Assembly: GCF_013149295.1 (NCBI RefSeq)
Contig: NZ_JABGCB010000011.1
Location: 124,001 to 188,000 of the forward strand
DNA from: Novosphingobium sp. SG751A
Lineage (GTDB): Bacteria > Pseudomonadota > Alphaproteobacteria > Sphingomonadales > Sphingomonadaceae
Direction of reading: 5' to 3'
Length of the DNA: 64,000 nucleotides
The position numbers were made by a program, and so were the translations under genes. Below, in pieces: positions 1 through 15,000 of the stretch (positions are counted from its first letter, which is position 1; the number at the start of each line of letters is the position of its first letter). A model generated the notes under the pieces. It ran no database searches. It saw only the letters and a list, made by a program, of their open reading frames with translations, and was not told the DNA's origin.

Positions 1-3000
1 CGATCCGGTGTTGCTCACCGTCACCACGCCGCCGTTGCCGCCGCCGCCGCCCGCGCCGCCCAGCGCCGAGGTCAAACCGCCGCTGCCTTCGGCCAGAGTG
101 CCCGACACCGCCATGCCCGCAACGCCGCCGCCGCCGCCAACCGACTGGGCAAACACGCCATAGGAAAGGTTGCCCTTGGCATTGATCAGGCCGCTGTTGG
201 TGATGGTGACATCGCCCGCGCTGCCGCCTGCGCCGCCCGTGCCGCCGATCGAGGTGGCCGTGCCCGAGCCCGAAGAGCCCGAACCGGCAATCGAGAAGCC
301 GCCAAGGCCGCCGCCGCCGCCCACGCTTTGCGCAAACACGCCGATGGAATTGTCGGACAGCGTCTGAACCAGCCCGGTGTTGGCCACCGAAACCACGCCG
401 CCCGTGCCGCCGCCGCCGCCTTCGCCGCCGACCGATTGGGCAATCGCCCCGCCGCTGCCGATGGTCAGGCCGCCCGCAAAGCCGCCCGCGCCGCCGCCGC
501 CGCCCACGCTTTGCGCAAACACGCCCACCGATCCCGCGCCCTTGGCCTGCACCGCGCCGTCATTGGTCACGCCCACAAGGCCCCCATCGCCGCCGCCGCC
601 CCCGGCGCCCGCGCCAAGGCTGGAATTGGCCGAACCACTGGTGGCCAGCGTACCGGTCACGGCAAAGCCGCCCTTGCCGCCGCCGCCGCCCACGCTCTGA
701 GCATAGACGCCATAGGAGAGCGCGCCATCGGCCACGATGGTCGCCCCGCCGGCATTGCTGACGCTGACCGCGCCGCCTTCGCCGCCGGCCCCGCCCATGC
801 CGCCAATCGCGTTGGACAGGCTGCCCACGCCGCCGCCCGCCGCCAGCGAGAAGCCGCCGACACCGCCGCCGCCGCCGATGCTCTGGGCATAGACGCCCAC
901 CGCATTTGCGCCGCCGGTATGAATCTGGCCCGTGTTGGTGATGCTCACCGCGCCGCCCATGCTGGCCGCACCGCCGTCGCCGCCAATGGCCGAGCCGAAC
1001 GTGCTGCCGCCCGCCGCGCTGAGCGCACCGGCAAAGCCGCCCGCGCCACCGCCGCCGCCCACCGACTGGGCAAAGACCGCGATGGCCCCTGCGCCTTCGG
1101 TGTCCACCGTGCCCGCGTTGGTCAGGGTGATCGCGCCGCCGATACCGCCGCCGCCGCCCGCGCCGCCGCCGATGGTCGAGCGCGCATCGCCGCCCAGCGC
1201 CACCGTGCCGCCCGCCGCAAAGCCGCCATTGCCGCCGCCGCCGCCCACACTCTGCGCCTGAATGCCATAGGCAAAGGCGCCCAGAGTCGAGATCGCGCCC
1301 GCGCTGCTGTTGGTGATGGTGATAGCGCCGCCAAGCCCGCCTGCCCCGCCGCTGCCGCCGATCACATCGGCCAGCGAACCGGCCTGCGAAGCGCCGGCGC
1401 CCACGGCAAAGCCGCCCACGCCGCCGCCGCCGCCGATGCTCTGCGCCAGAATGGCGCTGGCCATCTGGCCGCTGGTGGCCACAATACCGCTGTTGTCCAG
1501 CGTCAGGACGCCGCCTGCCCCGCCAGCCCCGCCAGCCCCGCCAACGCTTGAACCAAGCGCCTGACCCGAAGCCGCGATGCCGCCGCCCGCGGCAAAGCCG
1601 CCCGCGCCGCCGCCGCCGCCGATGCTCTGTGCAAAGACCGCGATGGAATCGTCGCCCGCTGTGCCGATCTGGCCAAGGTTGGACAGCGTGACCGCTGCGC
1701 CCTTGCCGCCAGCGCTGCCGCCGCCGCCGCCAACGCTTGATGTCGCATCGCCACCAAGGGTCAGCGCACCGCCTGCGGTAAAGCCGCCCGCGCCGCCGCC
1801 GCCGCCAACCGACTGCGCAAAGACCGCGTAGGACAGCTTGCCCGTGGTGGAAATTTTGCCATCCGCCGCGTTGGAGAGCGAGACGAGGCCGCCATCGCCG
1901 CCGCCGCCGCCCGTGCCGCCCACGATATTGGCCGCGCTATCCGCCTGCGCGCCCGCGCCGCCCACGGAGAATCCGCCAGCACCGCCGCCGCCGCCCACGC
2001 TCTGCGCAAAGACCGCATCGGCATTGTCGCCCGTGGTGGCAATGATCCCGCTGGAGGTCAACGTGACCTGACCCCCGGCGCCGCCCGCGCCGCCCGCGCC
2101 GCCGACCGTGTTGGCCGCCGCGCCGCCGCCCGACAGGCCGCCGCCCGCCGCAAAGCCGCCCGCGCCGCCGCCGCCGCCAACCGACTGGCCAAACACCGCA
2201 ATGGCGCTGGCCCCGGCCGTCGTGATCGAACCGGCATTGGTCAGATCAACCTTGCCGCCCGCGCCGCCGCCGCCCGCCGATCCGCCGCCCACGGTCGAGC
2301 TGGCATCGCCTGACAGGCCCACCGCGCCGCCTGCGGCAAAGCCGCCGCTGCCGCCGCCGCCGCCCACGCTCTGCGCATAGACGCCATAGGAGAACAGGCC
2401 GCTGGTGGCGACCGAACCGGTCGCCGTATTGCCCACGCTGACGATACCGCCCGCGCCGCCGCCGCCGCCGCTGCCACCCACGATATTGGCTGCGCTATCC
2501 GCCTGCGCGCCCGCGCCGCCGACACTGAAGCCGCCGACACCGCCGCCGCCGCCGATGCTCTGGGCATAGATCGCGGTCGAATTGGCGCCCAGCGTTTCGA
2601 TCAGGCCCGCATTGGCCACCGAGGCATTGCCGCCCGCGCCGCCTGCGCCGCCCGTGCCGCCGATCACATCGCTGGCCGCGCCGCCGCTGGCCGAAAGGCC
2701 GCCGCCCGCGGCAAAGCCGCCCTGGCCGCCGCCGCCGCCCACCGATTGGGCAAAGACCGCCAGCGAATTGTCGCCCGCCGTGCCCACGGTGCCACCATTG
2801 CTCACGCTGACCACGCCGCCCGCGCCGCTGCCGCCACCCGTGCCGCCAATCGCATTGGCCGCCGCATCCGCCTTGGCCAGACCGCCCGACACGGAGAAGC
2901 CGCCCGCGCCGCCGCCGCCGCCGATGCTCTGGGCAAAGATGGCCGTGGCATTCGCGCCCAGCGTGATGACCGATCCGGTGGTGGCCAGATCGACCACGCC

Positions 3001-6000
3001 GCCCGCGCCGCCGCCGCCGCCATTGCCGCCCACGCTATTGGATTGTGCGCCGCCATTGGCGGCCAGACCGCCCGACACGGCAAAACCGCCTGCGCCGCCG
3101 CCGCCGCCAACCGACTGGGCAAAGACGGCGATAGAGCCATCGCCCGCCGTGCCGATAGTGCCGCCATTGGTAAAGGTGATCGCGCCGCCGCTGCCGCCTG
3201 CGCCGCCGCTGCCCGCGCCGATGCTCGAACTGGCCCCGCCATCGACCGTCAGCCCGCCGCCTACGGCAAAGCCGCCGCTGCCGCCGCCGCCGCCGATGCT
3301 CTGGGCATAGACGCCATAGGACAGAGTGCCCATCGTCAATACCGATCCGGTGGCGGTGTTGGCAAAGCTGATCGCGCCGCCATTGCCGCCGCCGCCGCCC
3401 GTGCCGCCCACGGTTTCGGTGGCCGAACCCGCCTGCGCGCCCGCGCCGCCGACGCTGAAGCCGCCAACGCCGCCGCCGCCGCCGATGCTCTGGGCATAGA
3501 CCGCCGTGGCATTATCGCCCAGCGTGGTGATCGCGCCCGAGCTGGTCAGCGCGATGATGCCGCCCGAACCGCCCGCGCCGCCGGCGCCGCCGATGCTGTT
3601 GGCCTGCGCCCCGCCGTTGACAGTCAACCCGCCCCCGGCCGCAAAGCCGCCGGCGCCGCCGCCGCCGCCCACCGACTGAGCAAAGACCGCGATGGAGCCT
3701 GCGCCCACCGTGCCGATGGCGCCGCCATTGTTGAAAGTGATCCGGCCACCGGCACCGCCGCCGCCCGCCGATCCGCCGCCCACCACCGATGTCGCATCAT
3801 CATCGACGCCCAGCGCGCCGCCTGCGGCAAAGCCGCCCTTGCCGCCGCCGCCGCCAACGCTCTGCGCATAAACGCCATAGGACAGTGCGCCCAGCGTGGT
3901 GACCGCACCGCCATCGGCATTGTCCACCTCAACATCGCCGCCTGCGCCACCGCCGCCGCCTTCGCCGCCGACATTGCTGGCCGCGCTCTTGGCCTTGGAC
4001 AGCGCGCCGCCGGCCGAGAAGCCGCCAACGCCGCCGCCGCCGCCAACGCTCTGGGCAAAGATCGCCGTGGCGTTCGCGCCCTCGGTCTGAACCGCGCCCG
4101 ATGTAGTGATCGAGACAAGACCACCCGCGCCGCCAGCGCCGCCGCTGCCGCCCACCGTGTCGGAGGCCGCGCCGCCCTGCGCCGTCAAGCCGCCGCCTGC
4201 GGCAAAGCCGCCCTGACCGCCGCCGCCGCCGACCGACTGGGCAAAGATCGCCTGCGCGCCCGCGCCCTTGGTGGCGATCAGGCCCGCATTATCGACATGC
4301 ACCGCGCCGCCGGCCCCGCCGCCGCCGCCATTGCCGCCGCCAACCGAAGAGGTCGCGTCGGCATCCACCGTCAACGCGCCGCCCGCCGAGAAACCGCCAG
4401 CACCGCCGCCGCCGCCGATGCTCTGCGCATAGACGCCGTCGGCCATCGTGCCCACCGTGGTGATGATGCCGGTGCCGTTCGACACGGTGACATCGCCGCC
4501 CGCGCCGCCGCCGCCGCCATTGCCGCCCACGCTGTTGGCCACCGCCCCCGCGCGCGAGGCCGCCGCGCCCACGGCAAAGCCGCCAGCACCGCCGCCGCCG
4601 CCCACGCTCTGGGCAAAGACCGCCGTGGCATTGGCGCCCAGCGTGCTGATCGCGCCGGTCGAAGCGACCGAAACGATGCCGCCCGCGCCCGCACCGCCGC
4701 CCGATCCGCCCGTGACGTTCGAGATGCCGCCGCCCTGCGCGCTGATGCCGCCGCCTGCGGCAAAGCCGCCTTGGCCGCCGCCGCCGCCGACCGACTGCGC
4801 AAAGACGCCCAGCGCATTGTCGCCGCTGGTTTCGATGCTGCCGCCATTGGTCACGCCGATCAGGCCGCCATCGCCGCCGCCGCCGCCCGATCCGGCGCCC
4901 ACCTTCGATGCCGTATCGCCATTGATCGCCAGCGCGCCGCCTGCGGCAAAGCCGCCCTGACCGCCGCCGCCGCCGATGGATTGCGCATAGACGCCATCGG
5001 AGAAAGCGCCCGAGGTACGGATCGCGCCGCCGGTGGCATTGTCCACCGTGACATCCCCGCCCGCGCCGCCCGCGCCGCCATCGCCGCCCACCACGTTGGA
5101 CGCGCCATCGCTGTTGGCCGCCGCCGCGCCCGCCGAGAAGCCGCCAACGCCGCCGCCGCCGCCAACGCTCTGGGCAAAGACCGCCGTAGCATTGACGCCC
5201 AGCGTTTCGATCAGCCCGCCATTATGCACCGAGACAGCGCCGCCCGTGCCGCCGCCCGCGCCTGCGCCGCCCACCGAATTGCTGGTGGCCGCGCCATTGG
5301 CCGACAGGCCGCCCGACACGGCAAAGCCGCCGGACCCGCCGCCGCCGCCCACCGATTGGGCCAGCACCGCCACCGAGCCATCGCCCATCGTGCCGATGGC
5401 GCCATCGGTGGTGATCGTCACCGCGCCTGCGCTGCCGCCTGCGCCGCCCGATCCCGAGCCGACATGCGAATCCACCCCGCCATCGAGCGAAAGGCCCGCG
5501 CCCACGGCAAAGCCGCCCGCGCCGCCGCCGCCGCCGATCGACTGCGCCTGAACCGCATTCGAAAGCGCGCCCTTGGTGACAATCGTACCGCCCGCAATAT
5601 TGACGACATCGACCGCGCCCGCAGAACCGGCCGCACCACCATCGCCGCCCACGCTCTGGCTGGCCGTCTCGCCCTTGGCCAGCGCGCCGCCGACCGCAAA
5701 GGCCCCGCGCCCGCCGCCGCCGCCGATGGATTGCAGCAGCACCGCCGCCGACTGATCCGCCTGCGTCAGGATCGAACCGGCGTTGAACAGGCGCACGTCG
5801 CCCGCATTGCCGCCCGAACCGCCACCCCCGCCAATGCTGCTCGACAGCGTGCTGCCCGTGCCGCCCGCGATGCCGGCGCCTGCGGCAAAACCGCCCGCGC
5901 CGCCGCCGCCGCCGATGCTCTGCGCAAAGACCGCCGTGGCGCCGATGCCATTGGTTTCGATCTGCGAATAATTGTTGACCGCCACGGTCGAGCCATCGCC

Positions 6001-9000
6001 CGCCGCGCCGCCAGCGCCCCCGCCGATCGAGGAGTTGGCCCCGTCCTTGAGCGAAAGCGCACCGCCCGCCGCAAAGCCGCCATTGCCGCCGCCGCCGCCG
6101 ATGCTCTGGGCAAAGACCGCATAGCCAAAGGCGCCATTGGTGAGGATTGTGCCGGTGCTGCCATTGGCCACCTCGACACCACCGGCATTGCCGCCCGCGC
6201 CGCCGCTGCCGCCCACCGCATCGCTGGCCGCCTTGGCCTGAGACGCCGCCGCGCCCAGCGAGAAGCCGCCCGCGCCGCCGCCGCCGCCGATGCTCTGCGC
6301 CATGATCGCCACAGAGCGGTCACCATTCACCTGCACATCGCCGGTATTGACCACCTTAACGTGATCGGCATCGCCGCCCACGCCGCCCGATCCGCCCAGC
6401 GCATTGCTGATCGCCGAATTGGTCGAGGAAATGGCGAAGGAACCGGCAAAGCCGCCCTGACCGCCGCCGCCGCCGATGGATTGCGCCACGATGCCCGCCG
6501 AGCCGGCGGTAAAGGCATAGACCTGACCGGCGTTGAACACGGTGACCGTGCCCGCGTTCTGGCCGGTACCGCCGCGCCCGCCCGTGGCCGAAGAGGCCGC
6601 GCCTTCGCCCAGCGCCATCGTGCCCGAGGCTGCAAAGCCGCCCGCACCGCCGCCACCGCCGATCGACTGGGCCAGAATGCCGTCCGACAGATCGCCATGG
6701 GTCTGGATGATCGCGCTGCTGAACACCAGCACATCACCGCCCACGCCGCCATTGCCGCCCGCGCCGCCCGTGACATCGGTGGCCCCCGTGCCGTTCGAGG
6801 CAAAGCCCGCGCCCAGCGAGAAGCCACCCTGGCCGCCGCCGCCGCCGATGGATTGCGCCACCACCGCCGCCGAATTGTTGCCCAGCGTGCCGACCTGTCC
6901 GGTCAACGTCAGCGTGACATTGCCCGCATCCGACCCCACGCCGCCATTGCCGCCCACCGAGCTGCTGGCCGCGCCGCCGCCAAGGGCCGCCGCCAGACTG
7001 CCCGAAAAGCCGCCCGCGCCGCCGCCGCCGCCGATCGACTGGGCCAGCACCGCATTGGCCACATCACCATGGGTCAGGATCTGGCCGCCCGAGGTGACCG
7101 TGACATTGCCCGCCGAATTGCCCGCGCCGCCCGCGCCGCCCACGCTGTCCGAAGCGCCGCCCGCGCTGGTCGAGAGCGCGCCCGAGATCGAGAAGCCACC
7201 CGCGCCGCCGCCGCCGCCGATGGATTGCGCAACGATGCCCCGGCTGTGGTCGCCATAGATGTTGAGCAGGCCCATCGAGGACACCGACACATCCGCGCCG
7301 CGCCCCGCCGAACCGCCCGCGCCGCCCGTCGAACTGGCCGCCGCATCGGCCGAGGATGTGGTCAGACCCGCCGCGACCGAAAAGCCGCCCTGACCGCCGC
7401 CGCCGCCGATGGATTGCGCGGTGATGGCCGCCGAATTGGCGCCATGGGTAAAGATATTGCCGATATTATCGACCGAAACGGCATCGGCATCGCCCGCCGC
7501 GCCGCCCGAGCCGCCGCCCACGCCCGAGGTGGCCGCGCCCTTGACCGAGAGCGCACCGCCCACGCCAAAGCCGCCCGAGCCGCCGCCGCCGCCCACGCTC
7601 TGCGCCAGAATCGCGCCCGACTGGTCGCTCCATGTCTCGATCCCGCCGACATGGCTGACCGTGACCGCGCCCGCATTGCCCGACGAGCCGCCGCCGCCGC
7701 CCGTGGTTTCGGCCGAAGTGCCGCCGTCAGAGGACAGCGATGCGCCCACGGCAAAGCCGCCCGCGCCGCCGCCGCCGCCAATCGACTGGGCGATGATCGC
7801 CGCCGAGGCCAGGCCGTTGGTGATGATATTGCCATGCAGGCTGACGCTGACCGCGTCCGAATTGCCCGCCGCGCCGCCCAGCCCGCCGCCGGTGCTGGAA
7901 TTGGCGTCGCCCTGAAGGCTGGCCCCCGCGCCGATGGCAAAGCCGCCCGCGCCGCCGCCGCCGCCCACGCTTTGCGCAAAGACGCCGCGCGCATGGGCCC
8001 CGGTGGTTTCGATGTCGCCGGTCATGGTCACAGACACCGCGCCCGCCGCGCCCGATGATCCGCCCGAACCGCCCGAACCGCCCGTGGCATCCGAGGACGC
8101 CCCGCCCTGCTGGCTGAGCGCGCCCGAGATCGAGAAGCCGCCGATGCCGCCGCCGCCGCCCACCGATTGGGCCAGCACGCCATTGGCCGCATCGCCATGG
8201 GTGCTGATCGACCCGGTTTCCGAAACGGTCACATTGGCGCCCGAACCGGCCGCGCCGCCCGCGCCGCCGCCCACGCTGGACTGGGCGTCATCCTTGAGGC
8301 TGGCCCCCGCGCCCACGGCAAAACCGCCCGCGCCGCCGCCGCCGCCAACCGACTGGGCAAAGATGCCGTTGGCCTGAACGCCCTGCGTTGCAATGTCGCC
8401 CGTCTGGGCCACCGACACCGAGGACGCATTGCCCCCCGCGCCGCCGCCGCCGCCAACGCTCGAACTGGCCGCTCCGCCCTCTGAGGAGAGGCCCGCGCCG
8501 ACGCTGAAGCCGCCGCTGCCGCCGCCGCCGCCCACGCTCTGGGCAAAGATGGCGTTCGAATTGAAGCCCTGCGTGGTCAGCAGGCCCGCGCTGGTCACCG
8601 AGACCGCGCCCGCATCGCCACCCGTGCCGCCCGAACCGCCGCCGACCGAGGAATTGGCCTGCCCCTTCAGGCTGGCCGCCGCGCCCACGGCAAAGCCGCC
8701 GCTGCCGCCGCCGCCGCCGATGCTCTGCGCCAGAATGGCGTCCGAACGCGCACCGATGGTCGAAATATTGCCCGTCTGATTAACGGTGACATCGCCCGAC
8801 GTGCCGCCGATGCCGCCCTCGCCGCCAATGCTGGTGCTCGACACGGTGCCTTCCGAGGAGAAGCCCGCACCGATGGCAAAGCCACCCGAACCGCCGCCGC
8901 CGCCGACAGACTGGGCAAAGATGCCGTTCGCGCCCACACCCTGCGTGACGATCATGCCCGATTGCGTGACCGAAACATTGCCCGAGGTGTTGCCCGCGCC

Positions 9001-12000
9001 GCCGCCGCCGCCGGTGGCATTGCCGCCAACGCTGGATTCAGCCTCCTTGCCGAGGCTGAGCGCAGCGCCGATGGCAAAGCCGCCATTGCCGCCGCCGCCG
9101 CCCACCGATTGCGCCAGAATACCGTTGGCGCCATCGCCCTGCGTGCCGATGGCGCCGCTGCGCGCAATGGTGACATCGCCGCCCGCGCCGCCTGCGCCGC
9201 CCGAACCGCCAATCGTGTCATGCGCGGCCGATCCTTGCGAGGAAAAGCCCGCGCCGACCGAGAAGCCGCCCTGACCGCCGCCGCCGCCCACCGACTGGGC
9301 AAAGATGCCCGCCGCGTTGAAGCCGCTCGTGATGATGGTGCCATTGCCGCCGATGGTGACATTGCCCGCGCTGCCTCCGGTGCCGCCCGCACCGCCGCCC
9401 ACGGTCGAATCCGCATCGCCTTCCAGCGATACGCCAAGGCCGATCGAGAAGCCGCCCGCACCGCCGCCGCCGCCCACGCTCTGCGCAAAGATGCCGTCGG
9501 ACAGGCGCCCGCTGGTCATGATATTGCCGATGACCGTGACCGCAACATCGTCGGCATTGCCGCCGCCCGCGCCCGATCCGCCCACGCTGGTCGAACTGGA
9601 CGTGCCCTTGCTGGAGAAGGCCCCGCCGACCGAGAAGCCGCCCGAGCCGCCGCCGCCGCCCACCGATTGGGCATAGACGCCCGCCGCATTGTCGCCCGTG
9701 GTGGTGATGTCGCCGGTCTCGCTGACCGTGACCTTGCCGGCATTGCCTGCCGTGCCGCCGCCACCGCCGCCGACCGAGCTGGTCGCGTCGCTGTCGATGG
9801 ACGCGCCAAGGCCCACGGCAAAGCCGCCGCGACCGCCGCCGCCGCCGATGGATTGCGCCACAATGCCCGCCGCATTGGCCCCGCTGGTGCTGATGCTGCC
9901 GTTACGCGTAACGCTGACATCGCCTGCATTGCCCGCGCCGCCGCCGGTGCCGCCCACGCTGTCGCTGGCCGCCGCCGCCTGGCTGGAGAAAGCCGCGCCC
10001 ACGGAGAAGCCGCCGGTGCCGCCGCCGCCGCCCACGCTCTGCGCAAACACGCCCGAAGCGTTCGCCCCCGTGGTGACAATCACCCCCGAGCCCGACACGG
10101 TCACACCGCCCGCATCCGAGCCGGTGCCGCCGCCGCCGCCGCCCACGCTGGAATTGGCATCGCCATCAATGCCGATGGCGCCGCCCACGGCAAAGCCGCC
10201 ACGACCGCCGCCGCCGCCAATCGACTGGGCAAAGATGCCATTGGCATTGTCGCCATGCGTGCCGATGGCGCTGTCGGCCGCGACCACCACATTGCCCGAG
10301 GTCGAGCCCGAACCGCCCTCGCCGCCGACGCTGGTCGAACTGGCCGAACCGCCGCTGTTGGTGAAACCCGCGCCAATGGCAAAGCCGCCGCTGCCGCCGC
10401 CGCCGCCCACGCTCTGCGCAAACACACCGTTGGCCGACAGGCCGGTGGTCACGATGGTGCCCTGCGTGGCCACATCGACATCGCCCGCCGTGCCGCCATT
10501 CGACCCGGCGCCGCCGCCCACCGAGGATTGCGCCTCACCCTCAAGCGAGAGGCCAAGGCCGATGGCAAAGCCGCCCGAGCCGCCGCCACCGCCCACCGAT
10601 TGGGCCAGCACGCCATTGGCGTAATTGCCGCTGGTGGTCAGGCCGCCGCTGGTGTTGACACTGACAGTGCCCGCATTGCCGCCGCTGCCGCCGCCGCCGC
10701 CCACACTGTCGCTGGTGGAGCCGCCCGATTTCGAGAAGGACGCGCCGATCGAGAAGCCGCCCGAACCGCCGCCGCCGCCAACCGACTGAGCAAAGATGCC
10801 GTTCGAACTGTCTTTGCCGGTCTGGATCAAGCCGCTCTGCGTGACCGAAACCGCGCCCGCATTGCCCGCCGTGCCGCCCGCGCCGCCGCCGACCGAGGAG
10901 GAGGCATCATCGGTCATCGAGAAAGCGCCGCCCACAGCAAGACCGCCCTTGCCGCCGCCGCCGCCCACGCTTTGCGCGAAAATGCCGTTGGCCTGAACGC
11001 CCTGCGTGCCGATGGCGCCGCTGCGGTCGATGGTGACATCGCCCGCATTGCCCGCGCCGCCGCCGCTGCCGCCCACCGATTCGCTGTCCGCGCCTGCATC
11101 CTTGGACAGGCCCAGCCCGACCGACAGACCGCCCGTGCCGCCGCCGCCGCCCACGCTCTGCGCCAGCACGCCATTGGCCTGATCGCCGATGGTGGCGATA
11201 ATGCCGCTGCCCGTAACGGAAACCGTGCCCGCATCAGACCCGGTGCCGCCGCCGCCGCCGCCCACCTTGGACGAGGATTCGCCCGAGATCGACGCGCCAA
11301 GCCCCACCGAGAGGCCGCCATTGCCGCCGCCGCCGCCAATCGACTGGGCCAGAATGCCGTTCGAGCCTTGCCCCTGTGTGCCGATGTCGCTGGTGGCCGC
11401 CACGGTGACATTGCCCGAGGTCGAACCCGAACCACCCTCGCCGCCGACCACGCTCGATTCCGCGCCGCCTTCCTTGGAGAAAGCGCCGCCCGCAGCAAAG
11501 CCGCCCGAGCCGCCGCCGCCGCCAATCGACTGGGCAAAAATGCCATTGGCAATGCCGCCCACCGTGGTGATCGTGCCATTCGTGGTGACCGAAACATTGC
11601 CCGATGTGCCGCCCAGCGAGCCTGCGCCGCCGCCCACCGTCGAGGTGGAATCGCCATCTTCCTTGAGCGTCAGCGTGGCGCCCACGCCAAAGCCGCCCTT
11701 GCCGCCGCCGCCGCCGACCGATTGGGCAAACACACCGTTCGAGCCCATGCCCTGGGTCGAGACGCCGCCGCTGGTGTCAACCGTAACATCGCCCGCATTG
11801 CCGCCGCTGCCGCCGCCGCCGCCCACGACATCCGAAGAGGCCCCGCCATCCTTGGAGAAAGCGCCGCCCACCGAGAAGCCGCCCACGCCGCCGCCGCCAC
11901 CAACGCTCTGCGCCAGCACGCCGTTCGAGAAAGCGCCCACCGTGGTGATGAGGCCCGTATTGGCCACCGAGACCGCATCGGCATTGCCCGCCGTACCGCC

Positions 12001-15000
12001 CGCGCCGCCGCCCACCGAGGAATCAGCGTCCTTCTTCAACGAAACGCCCGCGCCCACGGCAAAGGCACCATTGCCGCCGCCGCCGCCCACCGACTGAGCA
12101 AAAATGCCGTTGGCCGTCGCGCCCAGCGTCGAAATGCCGCCGATATTGGTGACCGAAACGGTCGAGGCATTGCCCGCCGCCCCGCCGCCGCCGCCGACCT
12201 GGTTGCTGGTGGCGTCCGAATCGGCCGAGAAAGCCCCGCCAATGGCAAAGCCGCCATTGCCGCCGCCCCCGCCCACCGACTGGGCCAGAATGCCGTTGGA
12301 ACCCGTACCCTGCGTGACCACCGAATAGCCCGCGATCAACGGGTTGGCGCCCAGATCGGCGCTGACCGTGACCGCTCCGGCATCATTGCCCGCGCCGCCC
12401 AGGCCACCGATGCCCTGCGTATTGGCCCCGCCCTTTTGCGAAAGCGAGGCGGCAATCGAAAAGCCGCCATTGCCGCCGCCGCCGCCAACGCTCTGGGCAA
12501 AGATGCCGTTGGACAGGTTGCCCTGCGTGGCCACGGTGCCGGTGCTCTGCACCGAAACATCGCCCGCAAGACCGCCATCGCCGCCCGCGCCGCCGTAATT
12601 GCGGCCGATCGACTGGCCCTTGATCGATCCGGTGACCGTCAGGCTGAACCCGCCATTGCCGCCGCCGCCGCCAATCGACTGCGCCTCGATGCCATCGGCA
12701 TTGTTGCCCAGCGTGGTGATATTGCCGACCGAGACCAGATCGACATTGCCCGCCGCATTGCCCGTGCCGCCCGTGCCGCCGATGCCCACGCCCACGGCAT
12801 TGCCCTGCGACAGCGAGAGCGCACCCGAAAAGCCGCCATTGCCGCCGCCGCCGCCAACGGATTGCGCAAACAGGCCGACCGAACTGTCGCCAGTGGTGGC
12901 CACATCGCCGGTGCTGCCCAGATGGACATTGCCCGCCGTGGCGCCAAGCCCGCCCTGACCGCCGACGGCCACGGCTGCGGCCACGCCGCTGCTGTTGAAA
13001 GTGATCGAGCCGGAAATGGCAAAGCCGCCATTGCCGCCGCCCCCGCCCAGCGACTGGGCCAGAACGCCATAGGCCTGAATGCCGGTGGTCTGGATATTGC
13101 CCGCCGAATCGACCGAGACATCGCTGCCCTTGCCGCCATTGCCGCCGGCGCCGCCCAGCGACAGGCTGGGCGCGGCATATTGCGCACCCGCCACCGAAAC
13201 CGAGAAGCCGCCATTGCCGCCGCCGCCGCCCAGCGACTGCGCGACTATGCCATTGGCCATGATGCCGCTGGTGCCGATATCACCGGTGCTCGACACGGTG
13301 ACCGTGCCCGCATCACCGCCCTGTCCGGCACCGCCGCCAAACGAGAGCGCCGCGGCCCCATATTGCGCGCCCGCGCCGCTGAAGGCGAAACCGCCATTGC
13401 CGCCGCCCCCGCCAACGCTTTGCGCGAAAATGCCGTTGGACTGATCGCCCAGCGTGCGGATCATGCCGATCGTGCTGGCCGTGACATTGCCCGCATTGCC
13501 CGCGCCGCCGCCCGCACCGCCAAAGCCCATCGAGAGCGCGCCATATTGCGCCCCGCCCGCCGCGATGGAAAAGCCGCCATTGCCGCCGCCGCCGCCAACG
13601 CTCTGTGCCTCGATGCCGTTGGACATCTGCGATGCGGTCGAAATGTCGCCGGTGCTGCTCAGATCAACATCGCCCGCATCGCCGCCGCCGCCCGCGCCGC
13701 CGCCAAAGGACAGCGAGGCCGTGCCGTATTGCGCGCCCGCAAGGCTGGCCGAAAAGCCGCCGTTGCCGCCGCCGCCGCCCAGCGATTGGGCGAACAGGCC
13801 CGCCGATTGGGCGCCCTGCGTGATCACCGTCCCGGTGCTGGTCAGGCTGGCGCTACCCGCATTGCCGCCGCCGCCGCCCGCGCCGCCAAAGCCGAGTGCC
13901 AGCGAGCCATATTGCGCGCCCGCCGCCGCCACCGACCAGCCGCCATTGCCGCCGCCCCCGCCAATCGACTGCGACTGCGCGCCCGCGCTGAAATCTCCGA
14001 TGGTGGTGATATTGCCCGCATTGGTCAGGCTGGAAGACCCCGCCGACGCACCATTGCCCGCACCGCCGCCAAAGGACAGCGCCGCCGCGCCAAATTGCGC
14101 GCCCGCCGCCGCCACGGAAAAGCCGCCGTTGCCGCCGCCGCCGCCCACGCTCTGCGCGAACAGACCCTGCGCATTGGCGCCCGTGGTGGACACGGTGCCG
14201 GTCGAATCGAGCGAGACATTGCCCGAAATGCCGCCGCTGGCTCCCTTGCCGCCAAAGCCCAGCGAGACGGCCCCGAACTGGGCCCCCGCCGCGCTGATGG
14301 CAAAGCCGCCATTGCCGCCGCCCCCGCCCACCGACTGCGCCCGCGCGCCGGTCGAGAAATCGCCGCTGGTGGTCAGGTCACCGTTGCTGGTGACGCCGAC
14401 ATTGCCCGATGTACCGCCATTGCCGCCATCGCCGCCCACCGCCACGCTGAGCGCGCCAAACTGGCCGCCCGACAGCGCGATGGCAAAGCCGCCATTGCCG
14501 CCGCCCCCGCCCAGCGACTGGGCGAGAATGGCGTCGGAATTGGCGCCATTGGTGGAAACCGCACCGCTGCTGCCCAGCGTGACCGTGCTGCCATCACCGC
14601 CATTGCCGCCGCCGCCGCCAAAGCTCAGGCTGGCCCCGCCGCCCTGACCGCCCGCCGCGGTGACCACGCCGCCGCCATTGCCGCCGCCGCCGCCAACGCT
14701 CTGCGCAAACAGGCCCTGCGCGCTGCCGCCATTGGTGCTGACATTGCCGGTGCTGCTGAGCGTGACGGCCGCGCCATTGCCGCCATTCGCGCCCGCGCCG
14801 CCAAAGCCCAGGCTGACCCCGCCGGCCCAGCCGCCCGAGGCCGAAGCGGCAAAGCCGCCATTGCCGCCGCCCCCGCCCACCGATTGCGCCATCGCGCCAA
14901 AGGATGTCACGCCGCTGGTGGAAATATCGCCCACGCTGGAAACATTGACCGTGCCCGCATTGCCGCCATTCGCGCCCGCGCCGCCAAACGAGGCCGCGAT